From assembly GCA_907163375.1 (NCBI GenBank), contig CAJQUW010010273.1, positions 558,001 to 622,000 of the forward strand: 64,000 nucleotides of DNA, written 5' to 3'. The position numbers and the translations under genes were made by a program. The stretch is from Prostheceraeus crozeri. Its lineage: Eukaryota; Platyhelminthes; Polycladida; Euryleptidae. The notes beneath the pieces were generated by a model that was not told the origin of the DNA, made no database searches, and saw only the letters and a program-made list of their open reading frames with translations. Every line of letters starts with the position of its first letter. Position 1 is the first letter of the stretch. This document shows, piece after piece, positions 1 to 14,600 of this stretch.

Positions 1-3
1 ATT

Positions 4-42
4 CATGCATGGGAATGCATGAATCATGCATTCCCATGCATG
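4..42. repeat. Near-perfect palindrome at window start
   Basis: The segment from CATGCATGGG to CCCATGCATG reads almost the same on both strands, so it could form a hairpin or cruciform of about 19 bp per arm. No adjacent coding sequence or TIR element explains it. It may be the end of a palindromic mobile element cut off by the window edge. Confidence 0.7.
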
Positions 43-45
43 ATT

Positions 46-2275
46 GATTTCTGATACATGCATGAAATCATCCATAAATATCCATGGACGGGCGACTAGG
101 GTTAGATATACTAATTAGGTATTAAGTTGGATTGTTTAACAAGTAAATTGGAATTTTGAGTTTATTTATTGAATAAACTGAATTGAATTTTGAGTTCACG
201 CTATTGTTTGTTTGCGTTATTCGCTGGAAGGCAATCAGCTGTTTCTTGTTGGCGACATTTTTGTACAATTTTGATTCTAATATCTGAACTATAAAATGTT
301 TCGTCTATATACATTTAACATATAGATAATTTTACACATTGGCTACAATATATCACAAAACCCATTCGTTATAATGTAAAATAGAGATGTTATAGGGCAT
401 ACAAAAAAATTGTATTTTTTTGTTAATTTTTTCAGATATACTAAATTGTACGCTGACTAACTTTTTTAATTTACAATTTAAGGTGTAATCGAGAGAAGTT
501 GTAGCAAATGGTCTAAACCATTTGTATTTCAAATTTGAAGACGATGCATCCAGTCATTTTAAAATAGCATTGGAAAAACCACACATTTCTAAGTCGAATT
601 TCAGGCATTTTTTGAGATTTTCATACTTAATCTGTCAGCGCTAACAATAAAACCTAATTGATTGACCAATGAGAATAACGAATTTCACTTCATTTTCTCA
701 TAACGCTGATTTTATTGTTCTAATCAATACAGTGCGCGTGTATGTTTATTTAATGTCTTTGTCCTCAATCGAACCGATGATAGATTAACGAATGTACACT
801 GCAGCTCATAAAATTTGTATGTAAAATACAAATACATGTAAATACTAGTTTGTTTTTCACCTCGAATATCAGAATCAACATTCGAATATTCGAAAATTAA
901 TGGTCATTGAGCGAATATTCGGGCTCAATTTTATTACAATTTTATAATACAAAATTACAAATTTGTACATGTAGGCCTTATATTTTGATATGCGTCTTTT
1001 TCAAAGAAATAGGTAGCCTACTTTCCATCAGCTCACCAATGTAGGACTTAATTGCACTTTACAGAGCTGCACTGCTTTAGGGGCTTATCACATACACTTT
1101 CTCATTTAAATAGTTAATGGATTCCGACGAGAATTATGTAGCCTACCGGTAATACACTGTTCCTTCCACAGAATTAGATTCATCTGCGCGCGCTTCGGCT
1201 TCCTAAAGGAAGAATTGTATGTAACCTTAATATCGAAATGGCACATCACATAATTAGACGACTTGCTATCGAATGGATAATTCGTGTATCGCTTGCTATT
1301 GGAAATAGCAAACAATAAGCTGTCAGCAGAGGACATCAGAGCCAGTTAGAGATGCGTGCGTGCTGTCATATATCACTTCGCACACACCAAAACACACATC
1401 GATGTCTGCGGCTTCGATTCAATGTATGCACTATACAGTGAGCAATGCCGAGGAGAGGACGTGAAATCATCAAGTGAACTCATTTTCGTACGCCTGCTAC
1501 TTTCTTTAATAATGATCGGAAGGGCCAACATTATGGAGAAAACTTGTGTGCAATAATCTGAATTCTTCGAATCTGAAGGAATTTTGGCAATCGAAGCACT
1601 TTGCTGGAACTCATTAATCCGCAAGCGATGCACGACTTTTTTTCCTATCTCTGTAAGGTATAAAGAATTCCTTTTTGCCCACTTAATAGGTTCCTCGATG
1701 TGCCGTCAATTTCGTATTAATCACACTTCTAGCAAACCGAAGCAGATAAACTAAATATTTAATTCTGTGGTTCCTTCAGTTTTGGTTAGTTTCTTCTCTA
1801 TTCCCTTTTCAGGATTGTAAATTGATGCTACTAGTAAGAGCACTAGCAGTAGGTACCTATAGTCTGATTTTTGTAGCATTGCAATCGATGATTTCAATCA
1901 CCAATCCTGATATGTTATTGTTATGACTTTTAGGGTGGCATTTTTCTTAACGGAACTATCTTCAGAAGAATTTGATTGTACTTTTGCTTTTTTGTTTTAC
2001 TGCATTGTAAAACCCTTCCATGGAGACGGGAAGTTGTACGACCTTTTTCACCTCTGTCCTTAATTCTCCCATCAAATTTGCTTCTCAGAAGTCATAACGG
2101 CCTACATATGCCGACATAAATACAGGCCAAAGGGCAATATGATTCAAGTAAAGACCAGCAATAGAGACATTATTTCGAATAGAAAACATAATTGTCTTTG
2201 GCATCAATATTATATCTGAATACTTTTCTCGGAATAATTCAAAAATGTGCTTGTCATCATTCTCGCTTCACCAAA
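46..2275. other. 3' flank / 3' UTR of NUB1, no further gene seen
   Basis: This AT-rich stretch lies downstream of the NUB1 stop codon and must contain its 3' UTR. I did not find a convincing polyadenylation signal close to the stop. Short ORFs around 1.1-1.6 kb overlap each other on both strands and have no recognisable domain or splice context, so they are not called. Confidence 0.5.
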
Positions 2276-2653
2276 TTATTTGGCAAGCATGTCAGTGAAT
2301 CGCTGCAACAGCAGACGCTCTTCTGATAAGTCACTGTCTAAATGTTCATCCAAATCCCCCTTCACATCAGGCATCAAAATTTCTATCATTTCCTTTTCTC
2401 TTTCATCCTCGGCATCACTGTCATCGTCAGATGACGATGATGATAAATCGTTCGACATCAAAAGTTCAGTCGCTGCTGTTACATTGCCTTCACTGCGCCC
2501 CAATGCCAGTTCAGCTTGATTTTGGGAGTATCCCAACGCAACGAGTTGTCCTATGTCAGCAGTATTTGGTTGCGATGGCCGCTGTCGACGGCGACGCTCC
2601 GACTTTCGAATCGCGATGCTGGACAACAACACATCTTTATCGTTTTGAATTAG
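2276..2653 (-). CDS. NUB1: NUB1 last coding exon, third UBA domain and acidic tail
   Basis: The exon has 378 bases including the TAA stop, after a TTTTGCAG acceptor. It holds a basic stretch (KSERRRRQR), then UBA3 with VALGYSQNQAELALGRSEGN, then a serine/aspartate-rich run and an acidic tail ending LLLQRFTDMLAK. The tail resembles the acidic C-terminus of human NUB1. Confidence 0.93.
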   Translation of the reverse strand, partial: LIQNDKDVLLSSIAIRKSERRRRQRPSQPNTADIGQLVALGYSQNQAELALGRSEGNVTAATELLMSNDLSSSSSDDDSDAEDEREKEMIEILMPDVKGDLDEHLDSDLSEERLLLQRFTDMLAK

Positions 2654-5600
2654 CTGCAAAATAAATATATGAATTAAGGATAAAGTTAACCTCAGGATTG
2701 AACATCAAAATATTTTGACAATAGGGGTCATTTCAGCTACGAATAATTCTTCGATCGGAATGCTTGCGATGGAATGTGGTTTGCATACCTATTTTATTTT
2801 AATAAGAGCCTTGCTGAAATCAGAATTCCTGGATATTCTTCAGCCTAGCTTAAAAAATCACGCACTATTTATTATTTGTGAGGACACTAACTACTTATTC
2901 GGTCTGATAAGTAGATGCAAGGTCTGTCTGATAATAATCGAATAGTCAGCCGAAATGTGGTTGAAACATCCTCTAAGAATAATTTCACTGCTCATCCACC
3001 AACTTGACATATTCTTCGCCAAATAATCGACTTGATTGACTACTTTCCATAGTGCACGTAGCTTTCCATGTCTACGTGCACCTTTTCTCGAAGAATATTG
3101 ATTCTTCCATTAAACGTTTTGCACCAAACGAATCCTCTGGTGTGCTAGTTTATAAATCCGTAAAGAAAATTCAGTTTGATGCCGTTACAAGTGAGCAATA
3201 TTGATCAAAAAATATTTTTATCCGTTTTTTCGACCAGAGAATTTGAATATTCCCAAAAATTTCATATGGATGCTGAAACCAGAAATTTTGTCAGGAATCG
3301 ATGAAATTTCACAGTATAGGAGGGATCCATGCTCTCAACATCTATGCAAAAGAAATTTTTCATTTATATCAATTAACCCTCTCAAAATCTCCAAAAACCA
3401 CGAAAATGTCCTCTGACCGAGACCCTAAAAAATCTCGGTCAGAGGACAACGTTGAAATTGAAGATCTCGGTCAGAGTACAAGGGTCTCGGTCTAAAGACA
3501 TGATAATGTATGCAATTGCATTTAGATCACTTCGTTTTACGCGTTCAAGTATTCGTCCAAAGTTACCGCAGTCTCATGAACCCAAGTGCACAAACCGAAG
3601 AGTTTCCTGTTCGACATCAATTTGTCCTCTGACCGAGACCTTAAAAATCTCGGTCAGAGGACAAGGTGGGTCACGGTCAACGGACATTATATGCAATACA
3701 TTACATTTTGGTCACTTCGCTTTACGCATGCAAGCATTCATCCTAAGTTCCCAGTTTCATCAGCAACCCAAATGCAGAAGCCGAAGAGTTTCCTATTCGA
3801 CATCTATCTGACCGAGATCAATTTGTCCTCTGACCGAGATGTAGAAAAAATGGCTTTTTAAAAGTGCTAGATTTCTATGGAAAGTTTTTATTTGGTGTGG
3901 TCGCCGCTAAGATTTTCGTGTTCAGCGTAAAAAAATGAGTATATATGCAAATTTTCACGGAAATCTGAGACCCAAAGTTGAAAAGACAGAACTGTTGTGG
4001 AATAAATTGGATTTACCCATTCCCTCCTTCAGGTCGCTACATAGCGGGATCTACATGTACATGTAATAGCTGATGATGACTACAGTATATAGCCTAGAAT
4101 TAACTCTACTTTCATATTTAAAAAGTTTGCTAATGGACTTGAAATCGACTACTTTGCTTTTGCTGAGGTTATGAACGTGGTAATATGTCTAGTAGTACGC
4201 TCATGGAAAGCAACCATTTTGTAGAGCGATACCACGTTCGATAATCATCATATTTTGTACGTACTAGGTGGAGCTAGAGATGGTGGAGATAGCCTTTGGA
4301 ATAGTGGCTATTTAAGGGTAGAACTTGAATGATACGGAGGTTGCAATGGCGCTAAGTGCCCAAGTAAGAAGCTTCTCAATGAATTTCCACTGACGGATAA
4401 GGGCAGGTTTTTTCCTGAGAGACAGCGCACTGTTTTAAGTGAGGTGCATTGTTGATTAGCTACGTGCTTCTTAGACATGGGCCGTCAAAACCGAATTGGC
4501 GCGTCTGACCAAGAGCGGAAACTCAAATTATGCGAAGGATATGTGCGGTCAAGCTTCGCGAGCAACCCTCGGTGCGTGATCAAGAAAGGATACTTGGCTT
4601 GAATTTTTTGGATTCCAAAGTACGGTAAAATCGTTCTTCCGTGAAAACTTTCTTTGAACACCAAAAAATGCACAACTGCAAGAGACCGAGAAGAGTGATC
4701 GATCTCGTGATACTAGGTCCCAACAACTTATTCTATCTTTGGTTTATATTTCTTATTTATATATTGCGATAAGAAAAGTGGTGCTGTCTTACATGAGTAT
4801 GTAATCAAGCCCATACAATTATGAAATTTTCTGAAATCAATAACAAACTTCAGATTCCCGCCATGATTGGGACACTGCATATTCTACTCAATAATAACAT
4901 GCACATGATTCAATCGCCATTTTGTCAATATTTACCTCCATAATCTGTTTGGCTTCAAGGTAAAGACTCCTTAGTACAAATTCGAAATAACACTATTTTC
5001 TGTCCTTAATTAAAAACTGCTCTCAAAGACTGATCGACTATCGAACAAATGATTGCTGTCGTTGAAAAAGGTAAAAACGTCTTCTCAAATCTATTTAATG
5101 ATATTGTACAAAAAAGTCTTCAAATGGTTTCAATTGTAGGTCACTGACCTACATGAAGTAATATTATTTGAGATTTATCAGCCATCATCCCAATTTATCG
5201 GGATATGTCACCAACCTCAACATCTCAATGACATATAAATATGCACTTACAACTATTCTCTCTAGAAGAATATAATTTGTCACTCAAACCTGAATGCACA
5301 TCTAAGTCTCACACATACTGCTCGAAAATTTGATTTTGATTGGATTTTTAGCAACTTTGATGCGTCCAATTTAAGAAAAAGGGTAACTTTGATATACATT
5401 AGTGAATAACAAATTCAACGAATTTCGAAAAATTGAAAATCTGATACTCCAATACCATCGTCATCAATGCAGGGTCTTTGGGATACTCACTAAGTTTTTT
5501 CCAATGAAAATATTTATACCGGTACCCTGATATGATGAGACAGAGGACGCTTGAGGCCAAGCCTTCTTACGAAAAAATGTGCATTTATCTCTCCATGAGC

Positions 5601-8600
5601 TTTTTTAGGAAGGGTCCTGAGAGTACTCGACTGAACCAGAGACTCACCAGGAGGACTGAACCAGGTTTTGCTGCTCGAGAGCTCGAATTTACTTGAAGAA
5701 AATGTTCAATAGCATGTTTATTATATCGACATATAGGCCCAATGTTATACTATGTAAAGACAATGTAGTAAAGACAATGTTGTTAAATATGCTACATATT
5801 AAATAGCTTGTGTTTCTCCTGCAATAGCGAGTCCAGTGAAATCGCGCGTCAACACCAGCAGCAAAAGTCAGAGTGAATCAGGAAACTGAGAGTGATGGCC
5901 AGGACTTTTGTATTGATAAGGAAATTCGCAATGAGATTACCAGATGTCTTTATCAGCCGTTGCATGCTGCAAATGTATAGCCGCTGAAATAGTTGTCTCT
6001 TTACTCGATACCAATGTCAGTCATCTTTGCAAGTTGGCTTTTTGTAGTACAGTCAACAAATGCAAGCAGTGAAAGAACAAATTTTGCTGGAACCCATCAC
6101 AGATCATTTGCGCTGCTCATTCTCTAGCAGCAGCTCAGAGAAACTGATTTTCGTCTAACATAAGTCGGACCTGATATTTTAGTTGATTATGCTTTTCGTC
6201 ATCAGTTCAAAAAAGTGAAGTAGATAGCACAGAATTTTTGCTTCATGCGTAATACGGTACTCCTTTTTTGATCCAATGCATATACACTGAGATTATCAAA
6301 TCTTAGCTTAGATTTGTATACAGACATGAAATCGAAATACGTTTGTACGCAGATACTGTATGTACGATTTAATATAAGATTACTGTAATATAATGAGTGA
6401 TGATATGAGATAACGTAGCAGTCAGTAATCTATAACTCACATTGATTGGTACTACAACTGGTAGGTTGTATGAAGTAGTATTCATAAACGAGTGATAGAA
6501 AACGTATATTTGTTCGTAAGAGTGCAATGTTTCGAACGTAAGCATACAAACTCCACGAACGTCTATAGTTTGACAAGGAGAAGCCTTCTAAGATTTCGGA
6601 GAGATCAGTAGACACATAGCACTGCACAACTGTAACAAATACACTACATAGACACCACGTCACATACATTATTATGCTTTATATGCCAATCAAGCTTCTA
6701 ATAGTGACTGAGCGCTGCCCATATGTCCATGTTAAGAAGAGCGATAGGCCTACTTATTGCTAAATTGCATACGCATTTTCGTCTCCAACTGTCATGCATA
6801 GCAGAATTCTGCCTGACTCGGCTCGACCGAGATTGGCAAAACCCCGACTCGCAGGGCACTATTAGAAATCTACGGTGGGCAAATAGCAATCTGAATAATT
6901 AATCTATGTAGGCGTTCCAATAAGTTGATGTACGCTGTCACGACTACTCATTTCAAGTTAGCAAGTTATGTATGGCACATGTAGCAAACGTTGACAGGTG
7001 ACACCACCTTATTGAAATAAATTTTAACACTAAAATAAAGAAGTCTACGACTGATTGATATAGTGCATGATCTTCAAATTATGAGAAGTATATGCACGAC
7101 CCAACAGGACATTTTAGCTGCTTAAAACTGAAGATATTCATTTTCAGTCGTATAAGCAAAATATACGAAGGCAAACACACTGACATCACTCTGGAAACAT
7201 TGAGAGAAGTGCTGAAAATCACGTGTTCCTCTCTTTAGATCAAACTATTTAAGAAGCAAATCGCATTGTATTCAAATTAAAGAATCTTACATCTAAAGAC
7301 TGCTGAAAATTGTTATCTGTTTGTCGCAATGCTTCTGCAGCAAGGGATCTTGAAAACCCCATATCCACCAGACGATCGTAATGATGCATGTTTACCCTGT
7401 AAAAAAGAAAGAGAGATGACTCTTATATTCAAGTATTGGATGCTTTCCACGTTCCAGTTTGCAAAATAAATATGTTATGGGAATTCTGCGCTTTGACAAT
7501 ATTCTAGATACAACCACTCTGAAACACGAAAAGGCCTATAAGAGCAAAAAGCAATATTACAAAAGTTGCGTCGCTCATATTTGGTACATCGGCTGGATGT
7601 CATTTGGTACTCTCTGTACTTCGTCGAAACTTCTCTCTGTGAAAGATATTAAGCATAAATTCGAGGGGTTACTCTGGTTTGTGCTGGATTACTGATCCAA
7701 ACGTTTCAACCTCGTTAGTGGTCGTCAAACGAGATTATGAGTGTGTAAAAGGACTTTACAAAAGGAATGTGTTGCGTCATTTTATCATTGCTGAGGCTTG
7801 GAAGCAATTGTATTATATTGATTTTCATTAGGATGAAGTGGTATACAGAAATACTTGAAGAAAATATTAGGAACTAATACGGACTTACGGGACGTTTCGA
7901 AACTGAAGTACGTGCAACGTATTCCAATATGATAGTTATGACATCACGCAACGAACAATCTCATGGCCGCGCCTTTGGGGACACCCTTTGAGGACGCCAA
8001 GCTAAGTAAATAATTTAGGATATATTTTTCTGCGTTTCTAATTCTTTTGAAAGCCAAAAAGCATGTTCCAACTGCAAAAATATCTATTGGTGACGATTTA
8101 GTACATTTTCTCAAGGTGGACCACCAGGCGTCAAAGGAGGTAAAAATTCTGTAGTACCTATGAAATCTATAATAGCAAATTCTATTAGAATTCAAACAGA
8201 GGCAAACATTGTACACACTACATTTGATATTTGAACGAAGATTTGTTTCTTTGTTGGGCAATGATGAAACCGGCCTTTGTTTAAATAATCGGTAAATGTT
8301 GAAAGACAGGCCGAACTTCCAAACGACGTATTTCACAATTTTGACAGTAACCAGTTCTTAGGGGCACAAATTTCATTTTTTGCAGCACAAAAAATTGACT
8401 TTCTAGTAAATTATTCGCTAGAGTGGTGCATTGGTCTTTCACATATTCACATCGATAATGAAATGCAATGAATTCTGATCCCCTAATCGATGTCAGATCA
8501 AATTGCAAAAAATGAAAAATCGCATAAAAGACTGCTTCAACTTTGTGCTATAATGTATAGCATAGAGCCTCACCTGCAAATTTATACATATGCGTTCATG

Positions 8601-11600
8601 TGATCAAGTAGCATTACTTTCCTGAGTTTACAGGAGCATGACTTTGGATGCGATGCAAGGCTCCTGTGATTATGATCAAGACGCATAATCCCTAGCTCTT
8701 CTAGCCGTGTTGAAATTTACTTGAAATTCTACTTTCGTAAAATGCTACGTCTAAATTCGTGTTTCTGGACATTATCATAAACAATATTACATCACAGGTT
8801 TCCCTATCGTAATCATGTATGTATCATGTAATCCCGTATCGCAAATGCATTACGACACCCAGCATGAAATATGTACAATGCAGAAAAATTGAACGTGGTG
8901 AAAAGTTTGCGGAGATAAAAAATGTCGTAATAATTGGCACTGCCAAACATAGCCCGATTTTTATCATCCTTTTACTCCTGAGAAAGCATGAATACGAGAA
9001 ACGTTGGACAGCATGTAGTCTTTAACTCATTTTCTAAGTCAAGAAAATACAATCAAGACAACAGCTTGCTTAGCATCCGGCAAACGACTGAATCATTGCC
9101 GAAGCAAAAAGGGCCAGAACAATTAAATGATCATTTCACAATTTATTAAGAAAATATTTTGCGATGTTCGAATTACTGCCATCGCTTTAGAAGCCACAGA
9201 AACAAGAATTAAAAACTTGTGTCAAGGCGATACAGTCATGACATTTATGGAGATTCTGTAACTACTGCCCCAATCAGCTTTCGACGAACCACGAGAATAA
9301 TTATGATTCTCATACGATGATGAAAATCATTCCAGCAGCAATTTATAATATAATATAATGCTTAATAATTTCAATTATTAATTGAAGTAGTCCTTATGAG
9401 GACTGATGGCGTTCTCCAATCCGCAAGTGTACAAATGCAATGCTGTTGTAACTCAATGGAGCTTTCTCGTGGCAACGAATTAAAATTGATCAGCTTTGGC
9501 CCAATCTCTGGTAAAAATGTAAATCTTAAGACTTGTGACACTATTCATTCTTGCTGTTAATATGCTAAATTCCAACATATATACTAAATACAATATACTA
9601 ATATTATATATAGTATAATAGTATACATATATACTAACATATATAACCAATACATTGACTGCCTTTCAAATAATAAGGGAAAATGTGAAACGTGATTCAA
9701 CATTTAACTGTACAGAGATACAATCAAAACTCTATAAATAAGACCGTGAATGAGTTAGGACCTTAGAGGCCCTAATTAATGAGTCTTAATATAAGATGCA
9801 ATAATACACACTGCCTTTGATAACAGAAATTGAGAGGATCGCCAAGGAAGGGATTGACAGCATATGTCGAACATTTGATCCATCCGAGATCAAATTAGTG
9901 AGTTACTACTATAAAAAAATAGTTGTTAATTACAAAGCACATACTACTTGCAAATTTGATAGTAGCAGCACAAAAACCAAGCCAATTTTACTACATTTTC
10001 AAATTCAAAAAATCATACTTCTGGGTGGAAAAGTTACTTCTGATTACAGTTTCAGATAGATAATGTGAAGCGTAAAGCACTCAACCTATCAGAATTGACG
10101 TAGCTGCTGCGAGAAATTGTCAGGACAGAGTCAAAGATGTCAAAAATTGAATATTTTTCATATAATTTGATATTCAAAAAACACTCCCGATCCCTGGTGA
10201 TTTTCTAAATATTTTTTCACAATTAATTGGATGTACTTGTAGTCGCCTGTGGAAAAAGGGACCGCAAACTTGCTTTTGCATTTTTTAAGAAATGTTTGAA
10301 AATTCGATTTTTTCAAAAATTGAAGTAGTCTGTCAAAGATGCATATGATTTTTCATAAATTCTCTAAAAATAGAAAAATTCGAATAAGTGAAGGCCACAC
10401 AAGTGACCTTCCCGATGGAATTTTTCCGAAATATTTTGGAGTTCATCTAGATAGACCGAAATGATGAAAATATGTGAATTTCAAGAAAATCTGAGAACCT
10501 TCGCCACAGGCCATTTGACGTTTTGATGTGGAATGACCCATATATACAAATACAATGTACTACATATTCCAAACACTGCCACATACACGGTCAAAACAGA
10601 CTGTCTAATATGCTGTACCGACTACAGATGCTGGTAGTGGAAATAGAATAGGACAATGGTCAATATAGGTTACGGAAATTAAAAATGGATATTATAAAAC
10701 AACAGGAGACCGATGGATAAAAATTGGAAAAGTGGAGGTAAAACATAGAAACACAATGATACTTCTACACCGATTACAAGTGAGCTAATGCTACACTATA
10801 TCTGCCACTACACATGGTGGATAATGGTTTTAGTGAACAAGTGGAAAGTGGATAATGGAGGTAGACAAAAGAACTACAATGACACTCTACTACACCGAAA
10901 GCAATGGAACTATACACACTATGCCTAAGACTACCCATGGAAAATTCTGGATGAAATCAGGAAATCCAGAGATTTGAAATTTTATAATGCAACAAGCGGC
11001 GTTCACTGTACTCTTCAGAATTATGTGGTGCGGACTAGCCGGCAGGAGCACCAAGTGCCTTGACGAGCATGTCTAATAGTCAGTTGATACTTCAGGTGGT
11101 AGAATGGTAAACAATGCACTGAGGAAAAGATGTTATGGATAAGGTGCACCCGATAAGTGGTATTTTATTACGCTGGCATATAATAGGTGATAACGCCTTA
11201 ACCTATGGAAGATCGTGATGCGAAGCGAAGATCATGTTGTGGGTCTCAGGGCTAACATACATAGTTAACTCAATCTTACCTTGAGCCATTAGCAGTTCGG
11301 CCGAGAGACCGGCTGATCTTCTTTTCTCTCTGTTCTTTCTCTCTCGCTATCATCGATTTCTTCTCATCCTGACGCTTTAAGATATGATCTACTGCTTGTC
11401 CTACTTCATTGTCGCAGACGCGGAGCCCAATTCTGGCCTCAGCTGCTTGAAAACCGTAGTCCATTAATTGGCGGAGCTTTTCGTCGGGGATGTCAAGCCG
11501 TTCATATTCGGAAAGAGCTTTCTTGAAGCAACTGTGAGAGCGTTCCAGCCTGTTTCGATAGAAAGCGGTTATACCTTGCAGAAGATGAAGACGGAGGAAA

Positions 11601-14600
11601 AGAAGGAGATAGTGTCCACCTCCACCTTGGAGTCGCACCGCACGTTGCATGTTGGCGCCATAGCTTTGCTCTAATTTCGTCTCACACAGGATCAAACGAC
11701 GGTCTGAGAATGCAAGATTAAATTAATCAAAGGTTAAATTGAGTGCTGAATAGCAAGTTACACGATGTAGTCGAATAAATGACATTTTAGAATAGGAAGC
11801 ATATTTAGTTTTCCGAATAGAGCGCTTTGCATCAAATCTGAGCGGCGTAGGTAAACTGCGCAATCGTTTAGCAACTTTTGAAAAGCGTAGTCAAAAACAC
11901 AAGAAAATAACTCGCAGAATTGAGCACAAGCAGTGCATTTGCAGAATAATTTGGTCTCAGTGACACTTTACAATCTAACACATAAAAAATGAAATAGGAG
12001 AATAAACAACTAACTGACTCGCCTCCAGGATAGGCATGCTTCCAAATTTATTATTCAAGTAATGACTCACTGATCATAATTCATATCATTCGTGAAATTT
12101 TTTATGCGAATTGCGATCAAATGAACATAAATAAACTTAGAAGTAGAACCTCATCTTGAAGGTGAATTTTTCTTTTCTCCTCAATGAAAGATGCAGGCCC
12201 GATGTTGCTAAATCCTGAAGCCTGCAAATATTGGTGTTCTTTTAAAAATATATATTTTGCACGTATTTTTAGCAGCTTAGGCTATATCATTTAATGGGCA
12301 GAAGACTCAATTCATGTTCAAAATGAATTCCAACAACCTTTCATCAGCTACCAACAATCAGACACTGAATTTATTGATCATTGAATAAGACAACTGTGCG
12401 GCTTTAAGATGACTACGAGCCATGTGAACCAATGGATTCAAGAATAATTCAAATTAAATAATTAGTAACTAAAGCATTTGCCTTTCGAAAATACCATCAC
12501 TAATGCCGAACTAAGACTGCTGAGATTCATACCTTTCAGATGTTCCCCCCTTACTTGGAATATGCACATGCACACTCATATGTTCTTCGGTCACATGAAT
12601 GGAAATAAATAGCAATACTACAGATGTAGTATTGATCTATGTGCATGCATTAACATAAATTCGGTTCACCATTGACCTACTTGTTTAATTCATAAAAACG
12701 AAGACAATGTTCAAAATGAGATGCAAACTGAATACTATGGTGAATGTTAGACAAGATGTCATTTTACATACTGCTATACATAACATTGATCCCAGGCCTC
12801 TTGGTTTTGATTAACTATCTCTCACAAATTTTGCGTTCGTAAACATGAGTGAAATTACGTTGCAATATTTCTACTTTTATAGCATTGGCAGATGGAGGCA
12901 ATCGATGTTTGATAAAATGTTAATGAACAGGACTGTTGTTACAATTAAGATGTTCTTGGATTCTCTTTCTCATGGTACATTGTGTTTCACCAATATATGC
13001 AAGTATGCATGTATCCAAATATGCAAGTATCATTACATTTATTACAAGTGATCCTATAAACAACATTCTTCAAATAACAAACATGCCTATTATTACAAAG
13101 GCAAGACTTACAAGGAATTGATTCTTTCTTTTTTATCTGACTTATTAAAGATGGTCGAGTTACGAAAACAGGTTTTACATTCAAAATTGGAATTTTGTGT
13201 AACTCAGAACAAACTTTTCTTGCTTGCGCTTTATTTATAAAAGGAATCCGAATATATGTTTGATTCAGTTCGTTGTTATTATTTCCGTGCATTGATGGAA
13301 TCGAATTCGAAACATACTTGTTAACAAGATGTTTCGGATATCTGTTTGAAATGAATCTGCGTTTAACAAAATTTAAGCCTTTCTCAACTAAAACAGGTGT
13401 GGTACAATTACGATGAACTCAGAGACATTCATTTTTCAGTGAATTAATTTTCCATGAAAATGGTACAAAACTATCCCAAGGTAAAATATGACCACTATGT
13501 GTGGTTTTGGAGTGAAAGGAACTTGAACACGAATTATTCGTGACGGAAATCATTGTATCTAAAAACGGAATCTTGGAATCAACAGGGTACTCAACTGTAA
13601 AATCAATGCAGTCAATTGTTCTATTCAACTCTGGAGGCACATTATCAAGAGGAGAAACAGACACAACAAAAATGTCATCAATATATCGTTTCCAGAGAAT
13701 AAACCTTGAAGGGTTATTGGATAAGATTTGACTTTCAATATAGAACATGTAAATGATAGCAAAATGGGTGACAAATTATTACCCATCAATAGACCTGAGG
13801 TTTGCTTATAAAAATGACTTTTAAAGAAAATTATGTCAGGTTCTACCGCAAGTTTCAATAATTTACTAAAATCCGATTCATTGATAGACGACAATGAGGT
13901 AGATGATCTGTGTTCAATAAAAAAATCAGATACAATAGAAAATACATTATTAGTACCAGTCAACGGAATAAAACCGTACAAATTTGTCACATCAAAAGAG
14001 CCAAAAAAAAAAAATGGTTTGGAATGATCAATCGAAATAATTGAGTTTAAGAATGTAAGTGTCCTTGAGGTGGGTAGATACAAAATTCAAAAGAGGGAGT
14101 AAAGAATATGCTAAAAATTTTGAAAGCCTGGTTGCTCGCAGAAACTAAAGGTCTTCCCTTTAGAGGAGAATGTGGTCTTTGGGTAAAATAGTCAGTTGAC
14201 TCGGAACAGGGTCACTACATTTTAATTTCAGCAATGCATCTTTCATCAGGTTTTTACAGGCTTGCCTACATGTATTAACAGTACGCAAAAATTGTGCATA
14301 AAGCACAAAATGCATATGTTAAGCTGATGCATAAAATTAGGCAACAAAATCATCAGACACGTGTCCTATATTGTATTTGCAAGTACGAAGAAACGACTTT
14401 TTGCGAAAATAAACATCTGATTAGAAGAAACAACAATCCTTCAACAGCTAGGAAGTACAAGGATTGAGCAACGCTTGAGAACCAGGTCTTACCGATAAAA
14501 CCGCCATAGTGACCTTGGTGGTAGTAGTTACTTAGTAGGTAGTACTCACTTCGCGTTCGTGTACATGTATGCTGCGTTGTCACTAGACTGCAGTGTCAAT

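Noticed and set aside
2247-2519. Serine/aspartate-rich plus-strand frame
   Set aside because: Antisense shadow of the acidic tail of the last NUB1 exon.
7944-8508. Two adjacent minus-strand frames (130 and 75 residues) with a CQNC motif
   Set aside because: No recognisable domain or splice sites, frames not linked. A passing resemblance to a cyclin helix was too weak to report.
9560-9650. TATACTA-rich palindromic stretch
   Set aside because: Low-complexity AT sequence. Symmetry is expected by chance.
10100-10550. Possible TIR element with GGAATGACCCA-like end
   Set aside because: Only one end could be seen and no target duplication. Similarity to the GGGCCATTCCA end was too short.
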